Source of the DNA: Pseudoflavonifractor sp. MSJ-37
Lineage (GTDB): Bacteria; Bacillota; Clostridia; Oscillospirales; Oscillospiraceae
Assembly (NCBI RefSeq): GCF_018917965.1
Contig: NZ_JAHLPP010000001.1
Span: 868,001 to 932,000 of the forward strand
Reading direction: 5' to 3'
DNA length: 64,000 nt
How positions within the stretch are numbered: position 1 is the first letter of the stretch; the number at the start of each line of letters is the position of its first letter. The translations under genes were made by a program, and so were the position numbers. Positions 1-9,818 of the stretch are shown here, in pieces. Below the pieces are notes generated by a model. It saw nothing but the letters and a program-made list of their open reading frames with translations, did no database searches and was not told the DNA's origin.

Positions 1-860
1 AGCATCTCAGACGGATTCGGGACTTCTGCCAAGCCATCGTCTGCCATCTCGAACACGCCGATCTCATTGGTCGCGCCAAAACGGTTCTTTGCGGCCCGCA
101 GGATCCGGTACGAGAGCTGTTGTTCCCCTTCGAAATATAGGACACAGTCTACCATGTGCTCTAGGACCTTCGGACCAGCGATCGAGCCCTCTTTGTTCAC
201 ATGGCCGATGACGAAAACAGTGATGCCCTGCCCTTTTGCCAACTGCATCAGGGCCATGGTACAGTCCTTCACCTGCCCGATACTGCCCGGTACGGCCGTC
301 AGATCGCCATTATACAGCGTTTGGATGGAGTCCACAATCAGTACGTCCGGCTTGAGGGTATCGACAGCTTCTACCACGTCCTCCAGGTTCGTCTCAGAGA
401 GGAGATAGAGCCCATCGCCTTTGATGTGCAGGCGCTCTGCCCGGAGCTTGATCTGACGCTCTGATTCCTCGCCGGAGACATACAGCACATGGGATGTTCG
501 GCACAGGTGATCACAGATATGGAGCATCAGGGTGGATTTGCCGATGCCGGGCGCACCGCCCACCAGGACCAGAGAGCCCTTCACCGCTCCCCCGCCCAAA
601 ACTCGGTCCAGCTCTGCCATCCCGGTCTGGAATCGAAGTTCCTGGGTGGTCTCGACTTCATCCATCCGGTGCGGCATATGGCCTCCGCTGATGATGCGGC
701 TCTTTGGACCGGCAGCGATCGATACGCCGGAAGCCTTCTTTTTTGATTCAGCAGGCCGCTCTACGATCGTGTTCCAGGCACGGCAGACCGGACATTGACC
801 GGCCCATTTGGGGAGTTCGTTCCCGCACTCCGTGCAGTAAAATAGTGTTTTTGCTTTCAT
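1..860 (-). CDS. radA: DNA repair/recombination protein RadA (3' part outside window)
   Basis: RadA is a RecA-like ATPase and branch-migration helicase acting in recombinational repair. The N-terminal 286 codons are present and the C-terminal Lon-like domain lies beyond base 1. The product starts with a zinc finger (Cys9, Cys12, Cys23, Cys26, with the family's W-x-G-x-C-P context). A Walker A motif (GIGKST) sits near residue 105, and the RadA-specific KNRFG motif lies near residue 258, encoded around 70-92. The ATG at 858-860 overlaps the stop of the upstream amidase gene as ATGA, so the two are probably translationally coupled. Expression probably comes from the promoter at 1679-1707. Confidence 0.95.
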   Translation of the reverse strand, partial: MKAKTLFYCTECGNELPKWAGQCPVCRAWNTIVERPAESKKKASGVSIAAGPKSRIISGGHMPHRMDEVETTQELRFQTGMAELDRVLGGGAVKGSLVLVGGAPGIGKSTLMLHICDHLCRTSHVLYVSGEESERQIKLRAERLHIKGDGLYLLSETNLEDVVEAVDTLKPDVLIVDSIQTLYNGDLTAVPGSIGQVKDCTMALMQLAKGQGITVFVIGHVNKEGSIAGPKVLEHMVDCVLYFEGEQQLSYRILRAAKNRFGATNEIGVFEMADDGLAEVPNPSEM

Positions 861-1612
861 TGGATGGGATATCCTCCTTGGTTCAGCCGTCCATCAGCCG
901 TTTCTTGAAGCCATGCGGCGGTCAGGACCATGGCAAGCTCCGTTTGATAGCGCTCCGTCCGGAGGAGTGCCTCCTCCTGTGGATCGCTGAGGAAACCACA
1001 CTCCACTAAGACGGCCGGACAGGTGACCTGATCCATCAAATAGACCGAGTCCGGGATCGGCTTTGCCTCTCGACGGTTCTCCGGATCCAGGGTGCTCCTC
1101 AGGAGCGCTTGGGTCTGTTCGGCCAGGACTTGGCTCCCCTCTACTTTCCCGTAGAACACCTGTGCGCCATGACAGCGCTTTTGGCTGTTCGGATAGGAAT
1201 TTTGGTGGACGCTGAGGAGGACAGCATTTTCCTGAGCCTCGACCATAGCGACCCGCATATGAAGGTCAGATATCTTCTTCTCACGCAGGGTCCTGGCTTC
1301 CGGAGCATGGATCGACCGATCCTCTCTCCGCAGAAGCAGAGGCGGATCGCCGCAGAATGCCAGGAGCTGTTCCATCCGCAAGACGATGGAGAGATTGATG
1401 CCGCTCTCCGGTATGCCGGTCAGCGAGACCGCTCCCCCGTCCTCCCCGCCATGCCCGGCATCTAAGACGAGGGTGGTGTCTCCGCCCCTCGCCGGCAGGA
1501 GCACAGCAGCGGCGGACGAGGCCATCTCCATCCGGTGCCGGATACCAGACCAGATGCCTAATATGATCACCGCCGAAGCGACGATGACACGGCCGTTTCC
1601 TAAATATTTCAT
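857..1612 (-). CDS. cwlD: N-acetylmuramoyl-L-alanine amidase, CwlD-like (Amidase_3)
   Basis: This is a 251-residue zinc amidase cleaving the MurNAc-L-Ala bond. An N-terminal membrane anchor (about residues 8-25) precedes the Amidase_3 fold. Zinc and catalytic residues are visible: His54 in DAGHGG, Glu69, His136 in SVHQN and Glu204 in VECGF. The size (about 240 aa), anchor and single domain match CwlD, which together with a deacetylase makes muramic-delta-lactam in spore cortex. That role is inferred, because no partner deacetylase gene is present here. The gene follows a good promoter and overlaps radA by 4 bases. A general cell-wall amidase is the alternative. Confidence 0.85.
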   Translation of the reverse strand: MKYLGNGRVIVASAVIILGIWSGIRHRMEMASSAAAVLLPARGGDTTLVLDAGHGGEDGGAVSLTGIPESGINLSIVLRMEQLLAFCGDPPLLLRREDRSIHAPEARTLREKKISDLHMRVAMVEAQENAVLLSVHQNSYPNSQKRCHGAQVFYGKVEGSQVLAEQTQALLRSTLDPENRREAKPIPDSVYLMDQVTCPAVLVECGFLSDPQEEALLRTERYQTELAMVLTAAWLQETADGRLNQGGYPIQ

Positions 1613-1678
1613 GTACGCCCCTCCCCGTCTTTGAAGCTATGCATCAGGGACCGGGGCTATGCGGATATCGACTTTCTT

Positions 1679-1707
1679 ATTGTAACACATCTGACTCATC
1701 GGGACAA
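1679..1707 (-). promoter_or_regulatory. sigma-A-type promoter for cwlD-radA
   Basis: On the minus strand a -35 hexamer TTGTCC (1702-1707) and a -10 hexamer TACAAT (1679-1684) are separated by 17 bases, upstream of the amidase start at 1612. Confidence 0.6.
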
Positions 1708-1709
1708 GA

Positions 1710-1743
1710 GCGGCGGATACCTGGCTAGCCAGATATCCGCCGC
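1710..1743 (-). terminator. hairpin terminator after the nuclease gene
   Basis: A perfect 10-bp stem (GCGGCGGATA, 1710-1719, with 1734-1743) encloses a second palindrome, CTGGCTAGCCAG. It lies 30 bases after the nuclease stop. The U-tract is poor (TCTTG), so termination may be incomplete. The 160-base gap 1613-1772 holds this hairpin and the cwlD promoter. Confidence 0.5.
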
Positions 1744-1772
1744 GTGAAAATGACCGTGATGGATGGTCGAGA

Positions 1773-2654
1773 TCAAGGCTTACAGGTGCCGCAGGGCGTG
1801 TAGCCTTGTGCGATCAAGTCCTCCCGCCTTCCAGTATAGTCCTGCCGATTGGATGTGCTCATGTTCTTCGCACCGGAGCAGTCCGGGAGGTGGAACTTCT
1901 TGGAACTCGTGTTCAGTACATAGCGCTGAGACGGACTGACGCTGTTGGCAGTGTCGGACGAACCACCATCGCCGGACAGACGGCTCTCTCCGGTGGTGTA
2001 GTCGATCTCGATACCGGGCTGGACGTTGTAGACGTAGACATCATAACAGACCTCGTCATCCTCTACCGACTGGGCCTCCATCCGGACGCCGCGGGCCACA
2101 AGCTCGTCACCCTGGAATACCGGCGTGACCCGGTAGAGCACATGGTGCTCCGTCTCCTTGACATAGTCGGCCACCATATTTTCGAAGGGGAGCATCCCAT
2201 CTACATTCATATAACGGGTGCCGGTGATCAGGTTTTGCTTGTTCGCATTCTCGCCGGTGAGCTGGAACCCGATGAGATGACAGCGGTTGTAGAGGTTCTT
2301 CCCATCTACGTTGTCGTACTTCACCGACTGCCAGCCTGTGGGTCTCACCTGGCTGATATTCCCGCGGGGCTCTGTGGGCATCAGGTCCACGCCCACATTG
2401 ACGTAGGCCACACCACACCGGCCCAAGTCATCCAGCGGGCTGTAAGACTCAAAGGAATTGGTGGTGAAGTCGGACTGGGGGAACTCCGGGACATTATCAT
2501 CCACGACGACGTAGGGTCCTCCTGAATAGGCGGGGATATCCGTCAGTGCGGTAACAGTCGCAGTACCACCGGTACCGGGGACATCCTGACATCCACTCAA
2601 CAGAACGCCGCAGCTCAGGAGCAGGGAGAGCAGGACAGAAGGTGCTTGTATCAT
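1773..2654 (-). CDS. DNA/RNA non-specific endonuclease, lipoprotein
   Basis: This is a 293-residue exported nuclease. A short signal sequence ends in a lipobox (LLSGC, Cys22), so the mature protein should be membrane-anchored outside the cell. The central part matches the Endonuclease_NS/NucA family: RCH at 124-126 carries the candidate general-base His126 and is followed by NKQN (138-141), the region of the metal-binding Asn. The C-terminal 50 residues form a separate small module with Cys in HLPDCSG and a terminal CGTC pair, as often seen fused to clostridial nucleases and probably metal-binding. The start overlaps the 138-codon gene upstream by 4 bases. The substrate is unknown; nutrient DNA or uptake processing is inference. 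Confidence 0.85.
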   Translation of the reverse strand: MIQAPSVLLSLLLSCGVLLSGCQDVPGTGGTATVTALTDIPAYSGGPYVVVDDNVPEFPQSDFTTNSFESYSPLDDLGRCGVAYVNVGVDLMPTEPRGNISQVRPTGWQSVKYDNVDGKNLYNRCHLIGFQLTGENANKQNLITGTRYMNVDGMLPFENMVADYVKETEHHVLYRVTPVFQGDELVARGVRMEAQSVEDDEVCYDVYVYNVQPGIEIDYTTGESRLSGDGGSSDTANSVSPSQRYVLNTSSKKFHLPDCSGAKNMSTSNRQDYTGRREDLIAQGYTPCGTCKP

Positions 2655-3067
2655 CTCACATATACCTCTTTCGTGATCTTTTCATGGGAATGGCCGGGGA
2701 ACTCTGACATCTGGACCAGATGCCAGCCGGACTCCCCCGGCAAAAACTTCAATCCTACTTCAGATGGATAGACCCGATTCCAGTGATAGAGGGTCAAGGA
2801 CTCGAGACATTCGTCCTGAAGATCAGGACACTGTTCCTCCAAGAAGCACCACTCCCCTGTACCGGCCCGCTCCTGCGGCGCGGGGTCGGTCAGGATGACG
2901 GCTCCGGTGTCCATCTGCTGGAACAGCGTCTGAGAATAGGGCGTCATCCAGATCCGGCCATCCCCTGCGGTATCCAGAATATCCTGACATACCGCTCGGT
3001 CCCGGCTCTGTCGGCGTCCATGGAACAGCATTCCGCCTTTATCATCGACACATACCAAAATGTGCAT
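2651..3067 (-). CDS. conserved hypothetical protein, partner of the nuclease
   Basis: This 138-residue soluble protein has no motif I can assign. It begins with a hydrophobic beta-strand-like stretch followed by VDDKGGM and RRQSRDR, which look conserved-type and polar. There is no signal peptide or membrane segment. The TGA stop overlaps the ATG of the nuclease (2651-2654), implying co-expression. A GGGAGG ribosome-binding site precedes the start and a TTGCCT-18-TATACT promoter lies upstream. Related proteins have, to my recollection, sometimes been annotated as ribonuclease Z, but I see no metallo-beta-lactamase HxHxDH motif, so I do not adopt that name. Confidence 0.7.
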   Translation of the reverse strand: MHILVCVDDKGGMLFHGRRQSRDRAVCQDILDTAGDGRIWMTPYSQTLFQQMDTGAVILTDPAPQERAGTGEWCFLEEQCPDLQDECLESLTLYHWNRVYPSEVGLKFLPGESGWHLVQMSEFPGHSHEKITKEVYVR

Positions 3068-3099
3068 GGCCTGCCGCCTCCCTTTTGGTCGATATCCTT

Positions 3100-3129
3100 A
3101 GTATACCATGGGATAGCAGGGACAGGCAA
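3100..3129 (-). promoter_or_regulatory. sigma-A-type promoter for the nuclease pair
   Basis: -35 TTGCCT (3124-3129), 18-base spacer, -10 TATACT (3100-3105) preceded by TGG, giving an extended -10. It reads away from the divergent cotJ genes. No convincing promoter for cotJ was found in the rest of 3068-3223. Confidence 0.55.
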
Positions 3130-3223
3130 GCGTTGGCTTGGTACCCCCTTTATACATCCGGAATAGGATGGGACGTGGCGGACGTGTGGTCCGTCCAACT
3201 CCATCTGATTTGGGAGTGATCAT

Positions 3224-3715
3224 TTGTACCCTGATGCGAAAAAAGGCGGGGGTGACGGTACTGTCGTGAATGCCTGCACGATGCCCGCCATGTGCGGAGA
3301 GGGCAATGGCAGTCTGCCGTCCTGTGCACCGCTCTCCATCCCATATGTGCCGTTCCAAGAGACGGGTTCCAAACGCTATGACCAGCGGGAGGCGCTCCAG
3401 AACGGGACGCTCTTTCCGGGGCTGGATCTCCCTTTCCATCTGAAGGCGGAACCGGGCAAGATCGCCAATGGCCCCATGGCGGAACTCCAGGCACTGGAAT
3501 TCGTGCTGGTGGAACTTGGAGAATATCTGGATACCCACCAGGATGATACGGAGGCATTCCAGCTCTATCAGAAATATGCGGCGCTCGAAGAAGAAGGCCG
3601 GGAGCGCTATGAGGCCATGTACGGACCGCTTCAGCAGGTATCGGCCGCGAACGGAACGAACTGGGCTCAGTGGCTCAGCGACCCATGGCCTTGGAACTAC
3701 AAGGGGAAGGAGTGA
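3224..3715 (+). CDS. spore coat protein CotJA-CotJB fusion
   Basis: The 163-residue product joins two proteins that are separate in Bacillus. Roughly residues 38-72 carry the CotJA signature (PYVPFQ, then KRY, then GTLFPGLDLPF). Roughly residues 86-160 match CotJB (LQALEFVLVELGEYLDTH, then RYEAMYGPL, then WPW near the end). I chose a TTG start at 3224, with GGGAG at 3212-3216 as ribosome-binding site. CotJA, CotJB and CotJC are forespore-coat components made in the mother cell, so the fused gene beside cotJC fits a coat operon. The open frame is continuous and I see no stop or obvious frameshift between the two parts. Confidence 0.85.
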   Translation: MYPDAKKGGGDGTVVNACTMPAMCGEGNGSLPSCAPLSIPYVPFQETGSKRYDQREALQNGTLFPGLDLPFHLKAEPGKIANGPMAELQALEFVLVELGEYLDTHQDDTEAFQLYQKYAALEEEGRERYEAMYGPLQQVSAANGTNWAQWLSDPWPWNYKGKE

Positions 3716-3721
3716 GCGTCG

Positions 3722-4318
3722 GTGTTCGTCTATGAGAAGAAGCTCCAGTATCCGGTCAAGATCAAAAATACGAATCCCCAACTGGCCTCTTTTGTGATCA
3801 GCCAATATGGGGGACCGGACGGCGAACTGGGCGCATCCCTTCGTTATCTGAGCCAGCGATACGCCATGCCATATCCGGAACTCAAGGGCCTGCTGACGGA
3901 TATCGGCGTCGAGGAGTTGGGACATCTGGAGATGATCGGTACCATCGTGTATCAGCTCACCAGAGACCTCTCCGAGAGCGACCCCCGGATGGGGAATTTC
4001 GCTCCCTATTTCACTGACCATGGGGCCGGCGTCTATCCCGCCGCGGCCTCGGGCGCACCATGGACCGCCGCCTATATCGGCGTCAAAGGCGATATCATCT
4101 GTGACCTGACGGAGGATATGGCGGCGGAACAGAAAGCCCGTGTCACCTATGATAATATCCTGCGTCAGTCGGATGACCCAGACGTGAACGATGTGCTCCG
4201 GTTCCTGCGGGAGCGTGAGATCGTCCACTTCCAGCGCTTCGGTGAGGCGGTCCGTCTGGCCAAGGAACGTATGGACCAGAAGAACATCTATTTTACGAAC
4301 CCGGTGTTGGATCGGTAA
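3722..4318 (+). CDS. cotJC: spore coat protein CotJC, manganese catalase family
   Basis: This 198-residue protein is of the CotJC/Mn-catalase type, close to the usual length of about 190. The diiron/dimanganese helix motif EELGHLE lies at 64-70. A second set follows in EREIVHFQRFGE near residue 170, consistent with a four-helix di-metal site. The GTG start is preceded by AAGGAG, 6 bases after the cotJAB stop. It probably forms the coat complex with CotJA/B, and peroxide disproportionation is inferred from the fold. A strong hairpin follows the gene. Confidence 0.9.
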   Translation: MFVYEKKLQYPVKIKNTNPQLASFVISQYGGPDGELGASLRYLSQRYAMPYPELKGLLTDIGVEELGHLEMIGTIVYQLTRDLSESDPRMGNFAPYFTDHGAGVYPAAASGAPWTAAYIGVKGDIICDLTEDMAAEQKARVTYDNILRQSDDPDVNDVLRFLREREIVHFQRFGEAVRLAKERMDQKNIYFTNPVLDR

Positions 4319-4323
4319 AGGAA

Positions 4324-4353
4324 CGGGCCGCCGGGAATGCTCCCGGCGGCCCG
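4324..4353 (+). terminator. hairpin after cotJC
   Basis: A 13-bp perfect stem (4324-4336 with 4341-4353) with an ATGC loop sits right after the cotJC stop. Only a weak T-rich tail (TATTC) follows. Confidence 0.6.
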
Positions 4354-4423
4354 TATTCGCTTGTGTCTCAGCATAACATCCCTTGCGGGGCACGACGGCA
4401 AAACAGCGCAAACGATAGATTTG

Positions 4424-6424
<2,001 letters not shown>

Positions 6425-6450
6425 CTACATCAAAACTTGAAGGCGCAGAC

Positions 6451-7704
6451 TCACGCCTTCACCTTGAGCAGCTCTTCCACGGCCAGCATCACGCCCAGTT
6501 TGCCAGACTCATAGGTCAGGCCACCCTGGAGATAGGCCGTATAGGGCTCCCGCATGGGTGCATCACAGGACAACTCGATCGAAGCGCCTTGGATGAAGGC
6601 CCCGGCGGCCATGATGACTTGACAGTCATAGCCGGGCATATCCCAAGGTTCCGGGGTCACATAGGAGTCCACCGGAGCACCGAACTGGATCCCCTTGCAG
6701 AACTGCTTCAAGGGTCCCGGCGTACCGAAGTGGATCATCTGGATGATGTCATGGCGCACCATATCGGAAGTAGGCTCCGTCCGGTAGCCCAAGAGCTCCA
6801 TGATCTTGGCGGCGAACACAGCGGTCTTGACCGCCTGCGCCACCGTATGGGGCGCCAGGAACAGGCCCTGATAGAGGGCACGGTTCTGCCCCAGGGTAGA
6901 GCCGCACTCCCGGCCGATGCCGGGGACCGTGAGCCGCATGGAGGCCGCTTCGATCAGATCCTTCCGTCCGGCGATATAGCCGCCGGTAGGGGCCAGACCG
7001 CCGCCGGGGTTCTTGATGAGGGACCCGACCACCAGATCCGCGCCCACCTGCGTAGGTTCCTGAGTCTCCACGAACTCACCGTAACAGTTGTCTACCAAGA
7101 TCGCTGCATCCGGATTGTTGGCCCGGACGATATCACACAACGTGCCGATCTCATCCACGGACAGTGAAGAGCGGGTGGAATAGCCCTTGGAGCGCTGGAT
7201 CAGGACCGCCTTCACTCGGGGATCCTTCACAGCCTCTGCCAACCCCTTGGGGTCGGGGGCATCATCCACAAGGTCCACCTGACGATACTCCACGCCGTAG
7301 TCCTTTAGGGATCCAGGTCCCTTGTCTACCACGCCGATCACGCCCAGCAGAGTGTCATAGGGCGCACCCACAGCAGAGACTAGGACATCCCCCGGTTTCA
7401 GTGCGCCGAACAGAGCACAGGAGATCGCATGGGTACCGTTGACGAAGCCGATGCGTACCAGTGCATCTTCAGTCCCAAAGATATCCGCATAGATCTTCTC
7501 CAGCTCATCCCGTCCAAGATCGTCATATCCGTAGCCGGTAGTGCCGGCGAAATAGGCCTCTGCTACCCGGTGGTCCTGGAATGCCGTCAGTACCTTCTGT
7601 GTGTTTGTCTCCGCGATCGCATCGATGCGGGCAAACTGCTCCCGCAGGGAATCCTGCGCCTGGGCCGCCAAATCGCGGACCCGCTCACTGATATTGAATG
7701 CCAT
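6451..7704 (-). CDS. PLP-dependent methionine gamma-lyase/aluminium-resistance family protein
   Basis: This 417-residue protein belongs to the COG4100 (YnbB-like) branch of Cys/Met-metabolism PLP enzymes. The FVNGTHAISCALFGAL segment (87-102) binds the cofactor phosphate, DNCYGEF (205-211) supplies the Asp that contacts the PLP ring nitrogen, and Lys231 in SLIKNPGGG is the expected Schiff-base lysine. An elimination reaction on a sulfur amino acid is predicted from the family, but the true substrate of this branch is not settled. The ATG follows AGGTGATG. It sits between an M42 peptidase gene and ligA. Confidence 0.85.
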   Translation of the reverse strand: MAFNISERVRDLAAQAQDSLREQFARIDAIAETNTQKVLTAFQDHRVAEAYFAGTTGYGYDDLGRDELEKIYADIFGTEDALVRIGFVNGTHAISCALFGALKPGDVLVSAVGAPYDTLLGVIGVVDKGPGSLKDYGVEYRQVDLVDDAPDPKGLAEAVKDPRVKAVLIQRSKGYSTRSSLSVDEIGTLCDIVRANNPDAAILVDNCYGEFVETQEPTQVGADLVVGSLIKNPGGGLAPTGGYIAGRKDLIEAASMRLTVPGIGRECGSTLGQNRALYQGLFLAPHTVAQAVKTAVFAAKIMELLGYRTEPTSDMVRHDIIQMIHFGTPGPLKQFCKGIQFGAPVDSYVTPEPWDMPGYDCQVIMAAGAFIQGASIELSCDAPMREPYTAYLQGGLTYESGKLGVMLAVEELLKVKA

Positions 7705-7766
7705 ATGATATCATCACCTATCTATTTTCTGATCTCTTTCTCGTCCATCTCGTCGAGGCCGGGTGG

Positions 7767-8765
7767 TCAATTCTCCAACGGCATGCCGGCGAAAGCCGCG
7801 GCCAAGGCGGCACAGGCCTCCACATCTCTCACATCCACCATCTCCTGTGGTGTGTGGATATATCGGCAGGGTACCGAGATGCCGCCGGTATACACGCCGG
7901 TCCGGCTCTGATGGATCGCGCCGGCATCGCTCCCCCCTGCTTGGATGATGTCCCGCTGGACCGGTATGCCATGCTCCCGGCCCGATCGAGTCAGCATCTG
8001 GACCATCATGGGATGACACAGGACGGAGCGATCCATGACCTTTACGGCCGCACCTTTTCCCAATACACTGCTCCCAGCGTGTCTTGTCCCTGGAACGTCA
8101 TCGACAGCGGTCACATCTACAGCTACTGCATACGTTGACTCAACTGCGAAAGCAGCCGTCCGTGCGCCGCGGAGTCCGACCTCTTCCTGCGTCGTAAAGA
8201 CGAAATACAAGTCATTGCTGCTTTTTTGGAGCCGCTCCATGGCCATCAGCAGGACCACACAGCCGATCCGGTCATCCAGATACGGAGAGACCAGCCGGTC
8301 TCCGGTCTGGAAGGAGCTCGTCCCATAGACCATCGTATCTCCGGGGCAGATCTTGCTCAGAGCATCGGCCCGGTCCACTGCGCCGATGTCCACATAGAGA
8401 TCCTCCAGCTTCAGAGCCTTAGGGTCCGCGGAAGCATCGGCGGCGATCACGCCGCGGGTCCCGTTCCGAAACCGTACCGGTGTGGCAGGCAGACAGGCAG
8501 GATGGAGGCCACCCACCTTGCCAAAACGCAGAAGACCAGACTCTTCCACGTAAGTCACCATACCACCAACGGAGTCCATATGGGCGGCAAACATGATCCG
8601 AGGGCCATCCCCCTTCCGGCGGACGATCAGATTTCCCATGATGTCGGTGCTGATCTCATCCGCAAAGGGAGCCGCAAGCGCCTGGATCCGCTCCGCGACC
8701 GAGCCCTCTTCGCCGGAGGGACTATGGCAGGTATTCAGTGCCTGGAGCGTCGTCAAGATATCCAT
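7767..8765 (-). CDS. M42 family metallopeptidase (catalytic site intact), copy A
   Basis: This 332-residue dinuclear-zinc aminopeptidase of the FrvX/TET family probably trims N-terminal residues from short cytoplasmic peptides as a large oligomer. All expected site residues are present: His62 and Asp64 (AHMD), bridging Asp164/165 (LDDR), the catalytic-base/metal Glu pair Glu194-Glu195 (TQEEVG), Asp217 (VDVT) and His304 (RYIHTP). It is the last of three tandem M42 genes and follows copy B by 27 bases. Confidence 0.9.
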   Translation of the reverse strand: MDILTTLQALNTCHSPSGEEGSVAERIQALAAPFADEISTDIMGNLIVRRKGDGPRIMFAAHMDSVGGMVTYVEESGLLRFGKVGGLHPACLPATPVRFRNGTRGVIAADASADPKALKLEDLYVDIGAVDRADALSKICPGDTMVYGTSSFQTGDRLVSPYLDDRIGCVVLLMAMERLQKSSNDLYFVFTTQEEVGLRGARTAAFAVESTYAVAVDVTAVDDVPGTRHAGSSVLGKGAAVKVMDRSVLCHPMMVQMLTRSGREHGIPVQRDIIQAGGSDAGAIHQSRTGVYTGGISVPCRYIHTPQEMVDVRDVEACAALAAAFAGMPLEN

Positions 8766-8792
8766 TTTAATGTTCCTCTTCCTTCTCTGCTG

Positions 8793-9818
8793 TCATACCC
8801 GGTCAGTGACCGTGCCGATGAACGCCCTAGTCAGAGCCAGCATCTGTTCGATATCCTGAAGTGAGGCCACAGCGGCTGGGGTATCCAAATATCGGACCGG
8901 GATACCCAGAGTCACGGTCCGGATCCCGTTCCGGGTCCGCTGGATGGTCCCGGCATCGCTGTCATCAGCGTCCGGACGCTGGAACTGCCAAGGGATATGA
9001 TCTTCTTCCGCCAGACTGCGCAGGAGTTCGAAGAGCGCCCGGTCAGCGATCATGCCCCGGTCCATGAGAGACAGGACGGGGCCCTGTCCGACCTGGCACC
9101 CCTGTTGATGTGGTCTTACGCCGGGCAGATCTGCCGCGGAGGCACCGTCCAGGACCAGTGCGATCTCCGGCTTCGTGGAGAAAGCTGCGCCAAACGCGCC
9201 CCGGTGCCCCACCTTCTTCTGTGTGGAGAAAATGAGATCACAGTCCAGCGGCAGTTCCTCTTCCATCAGCTTTAGGAGGACCGCACAACCCACCCGACTG
9301 TCCAGAGCTTTGGCCTTTATCAAGCCGTTCCCGAATGGCTCCGCCTTAGTATCGAATACACAGATATCCCCGAGAGACACCTGTTCCTCTGCTTTTTCAC
9401 GGCTGTCAGCGCCGATGTCGATATAGAGGCTGTCCGTCTTAGGGACGATCTGCTCTTCTTCTTCGCTCACCAGATGGTAAGCCTTGAGACCGATCACACC
9501 GGGGATGCCTTTCGGTCCCACACGGACCGGCTTGCCGATCAGCACCCTGCGGTCGATCGGTCCGATGCAGGAGAATCTCAGATGACCCTCCGCCTCAATG
9601 GTGCGGATGATGAGACCGACCTCATCCATATGGGCACAGAGCGCCAGCCTCGGTCCGCCTGAGCGCCGTCCGTGTTTAGAGACGATCACGCTCCCCATGG
9701 CATCCACACGGACCTCGTCCGCCGCGGCCTTCGCACGTTGAAGGAGAACGGCACGCACGGCATCTTCCGCGCTGGCTGCGCCCGGAAGACCACACAACAT
9801 CTCTACCAGTGCTCTCAT
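8793..9818 (-). CDS. M42 family paralog with lost catalytic residues (probable pseudoenzyme), copy B
   Basis: This 341-residue M42-fold protein is full length and uninterrupted, but key residues are replaced. The conserved Glu-Glu pair (catalytic base plus metal ligand) is Lys201-Lys202 (STQKKVG), read directly from the DNA around 9205-9215. The C-terminal metal His of the RYxH motif is Asp312 (RYLDTP). His63, Asp65, Asp173 and Asp224 remain. Metal binding and peptide hydrolysis should therefore be lost or greatly altered. The start overlaps the stop of copy C as ATGA (9815-9818). It may be a structural or regulatory subunit of a mixed oligomer with copies A and C. Confidence 0.85.
   Translation of the reverse strand: MRALVEMLCGLPGAASAEDAVRAVLLQRAKAAADEVRVDAMGSVIVSKHGRRSGGPRLALCAHMDEVGLIIRTIEAEGHLRFSCIGPIDRRVLIGKPVRVGPKGIPGVIGLKAYHLVSEEEEQIVPKTDSLYIDIGADSREKAEEQVSLGDICVFDTKAEPFGNGLIKAKALDSRVGCAVLLKLMEEELPLDCDLIFSTQKKVGHRGAFGAAFSTKPEIALVLDGASAADLPGVRPHQQGCQVGQGPVLSLMDRGMIADRALFELLRSLAEEDHIPWQFQRPDADDSDAGTIQRTRNGIRTVTLGIPVRYLDTPAAVASLQDIEQMLALTRAFIGTVTDRV

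Noticed and set aside
2651-3067. Naming the 138-residue protein ribonuclease Z
   Set aside because: No HxHxDH motif and far too short for a metallo-beta-lactamase fold.
3098-4411. 437-codon minus-strand frame opposite cotJ
   Set aside because: It overlaps both cotJ genes fully and lacks family features. The plus-strand CotJ signatures are clear.
8793-9818. Copy B of the M42 trio as a broken pseudogene
   Set aside because: The frame is intact, full length, coupled by ATGA and retains other site residues, so a maintained pseudoenzyme is more likely than decay.
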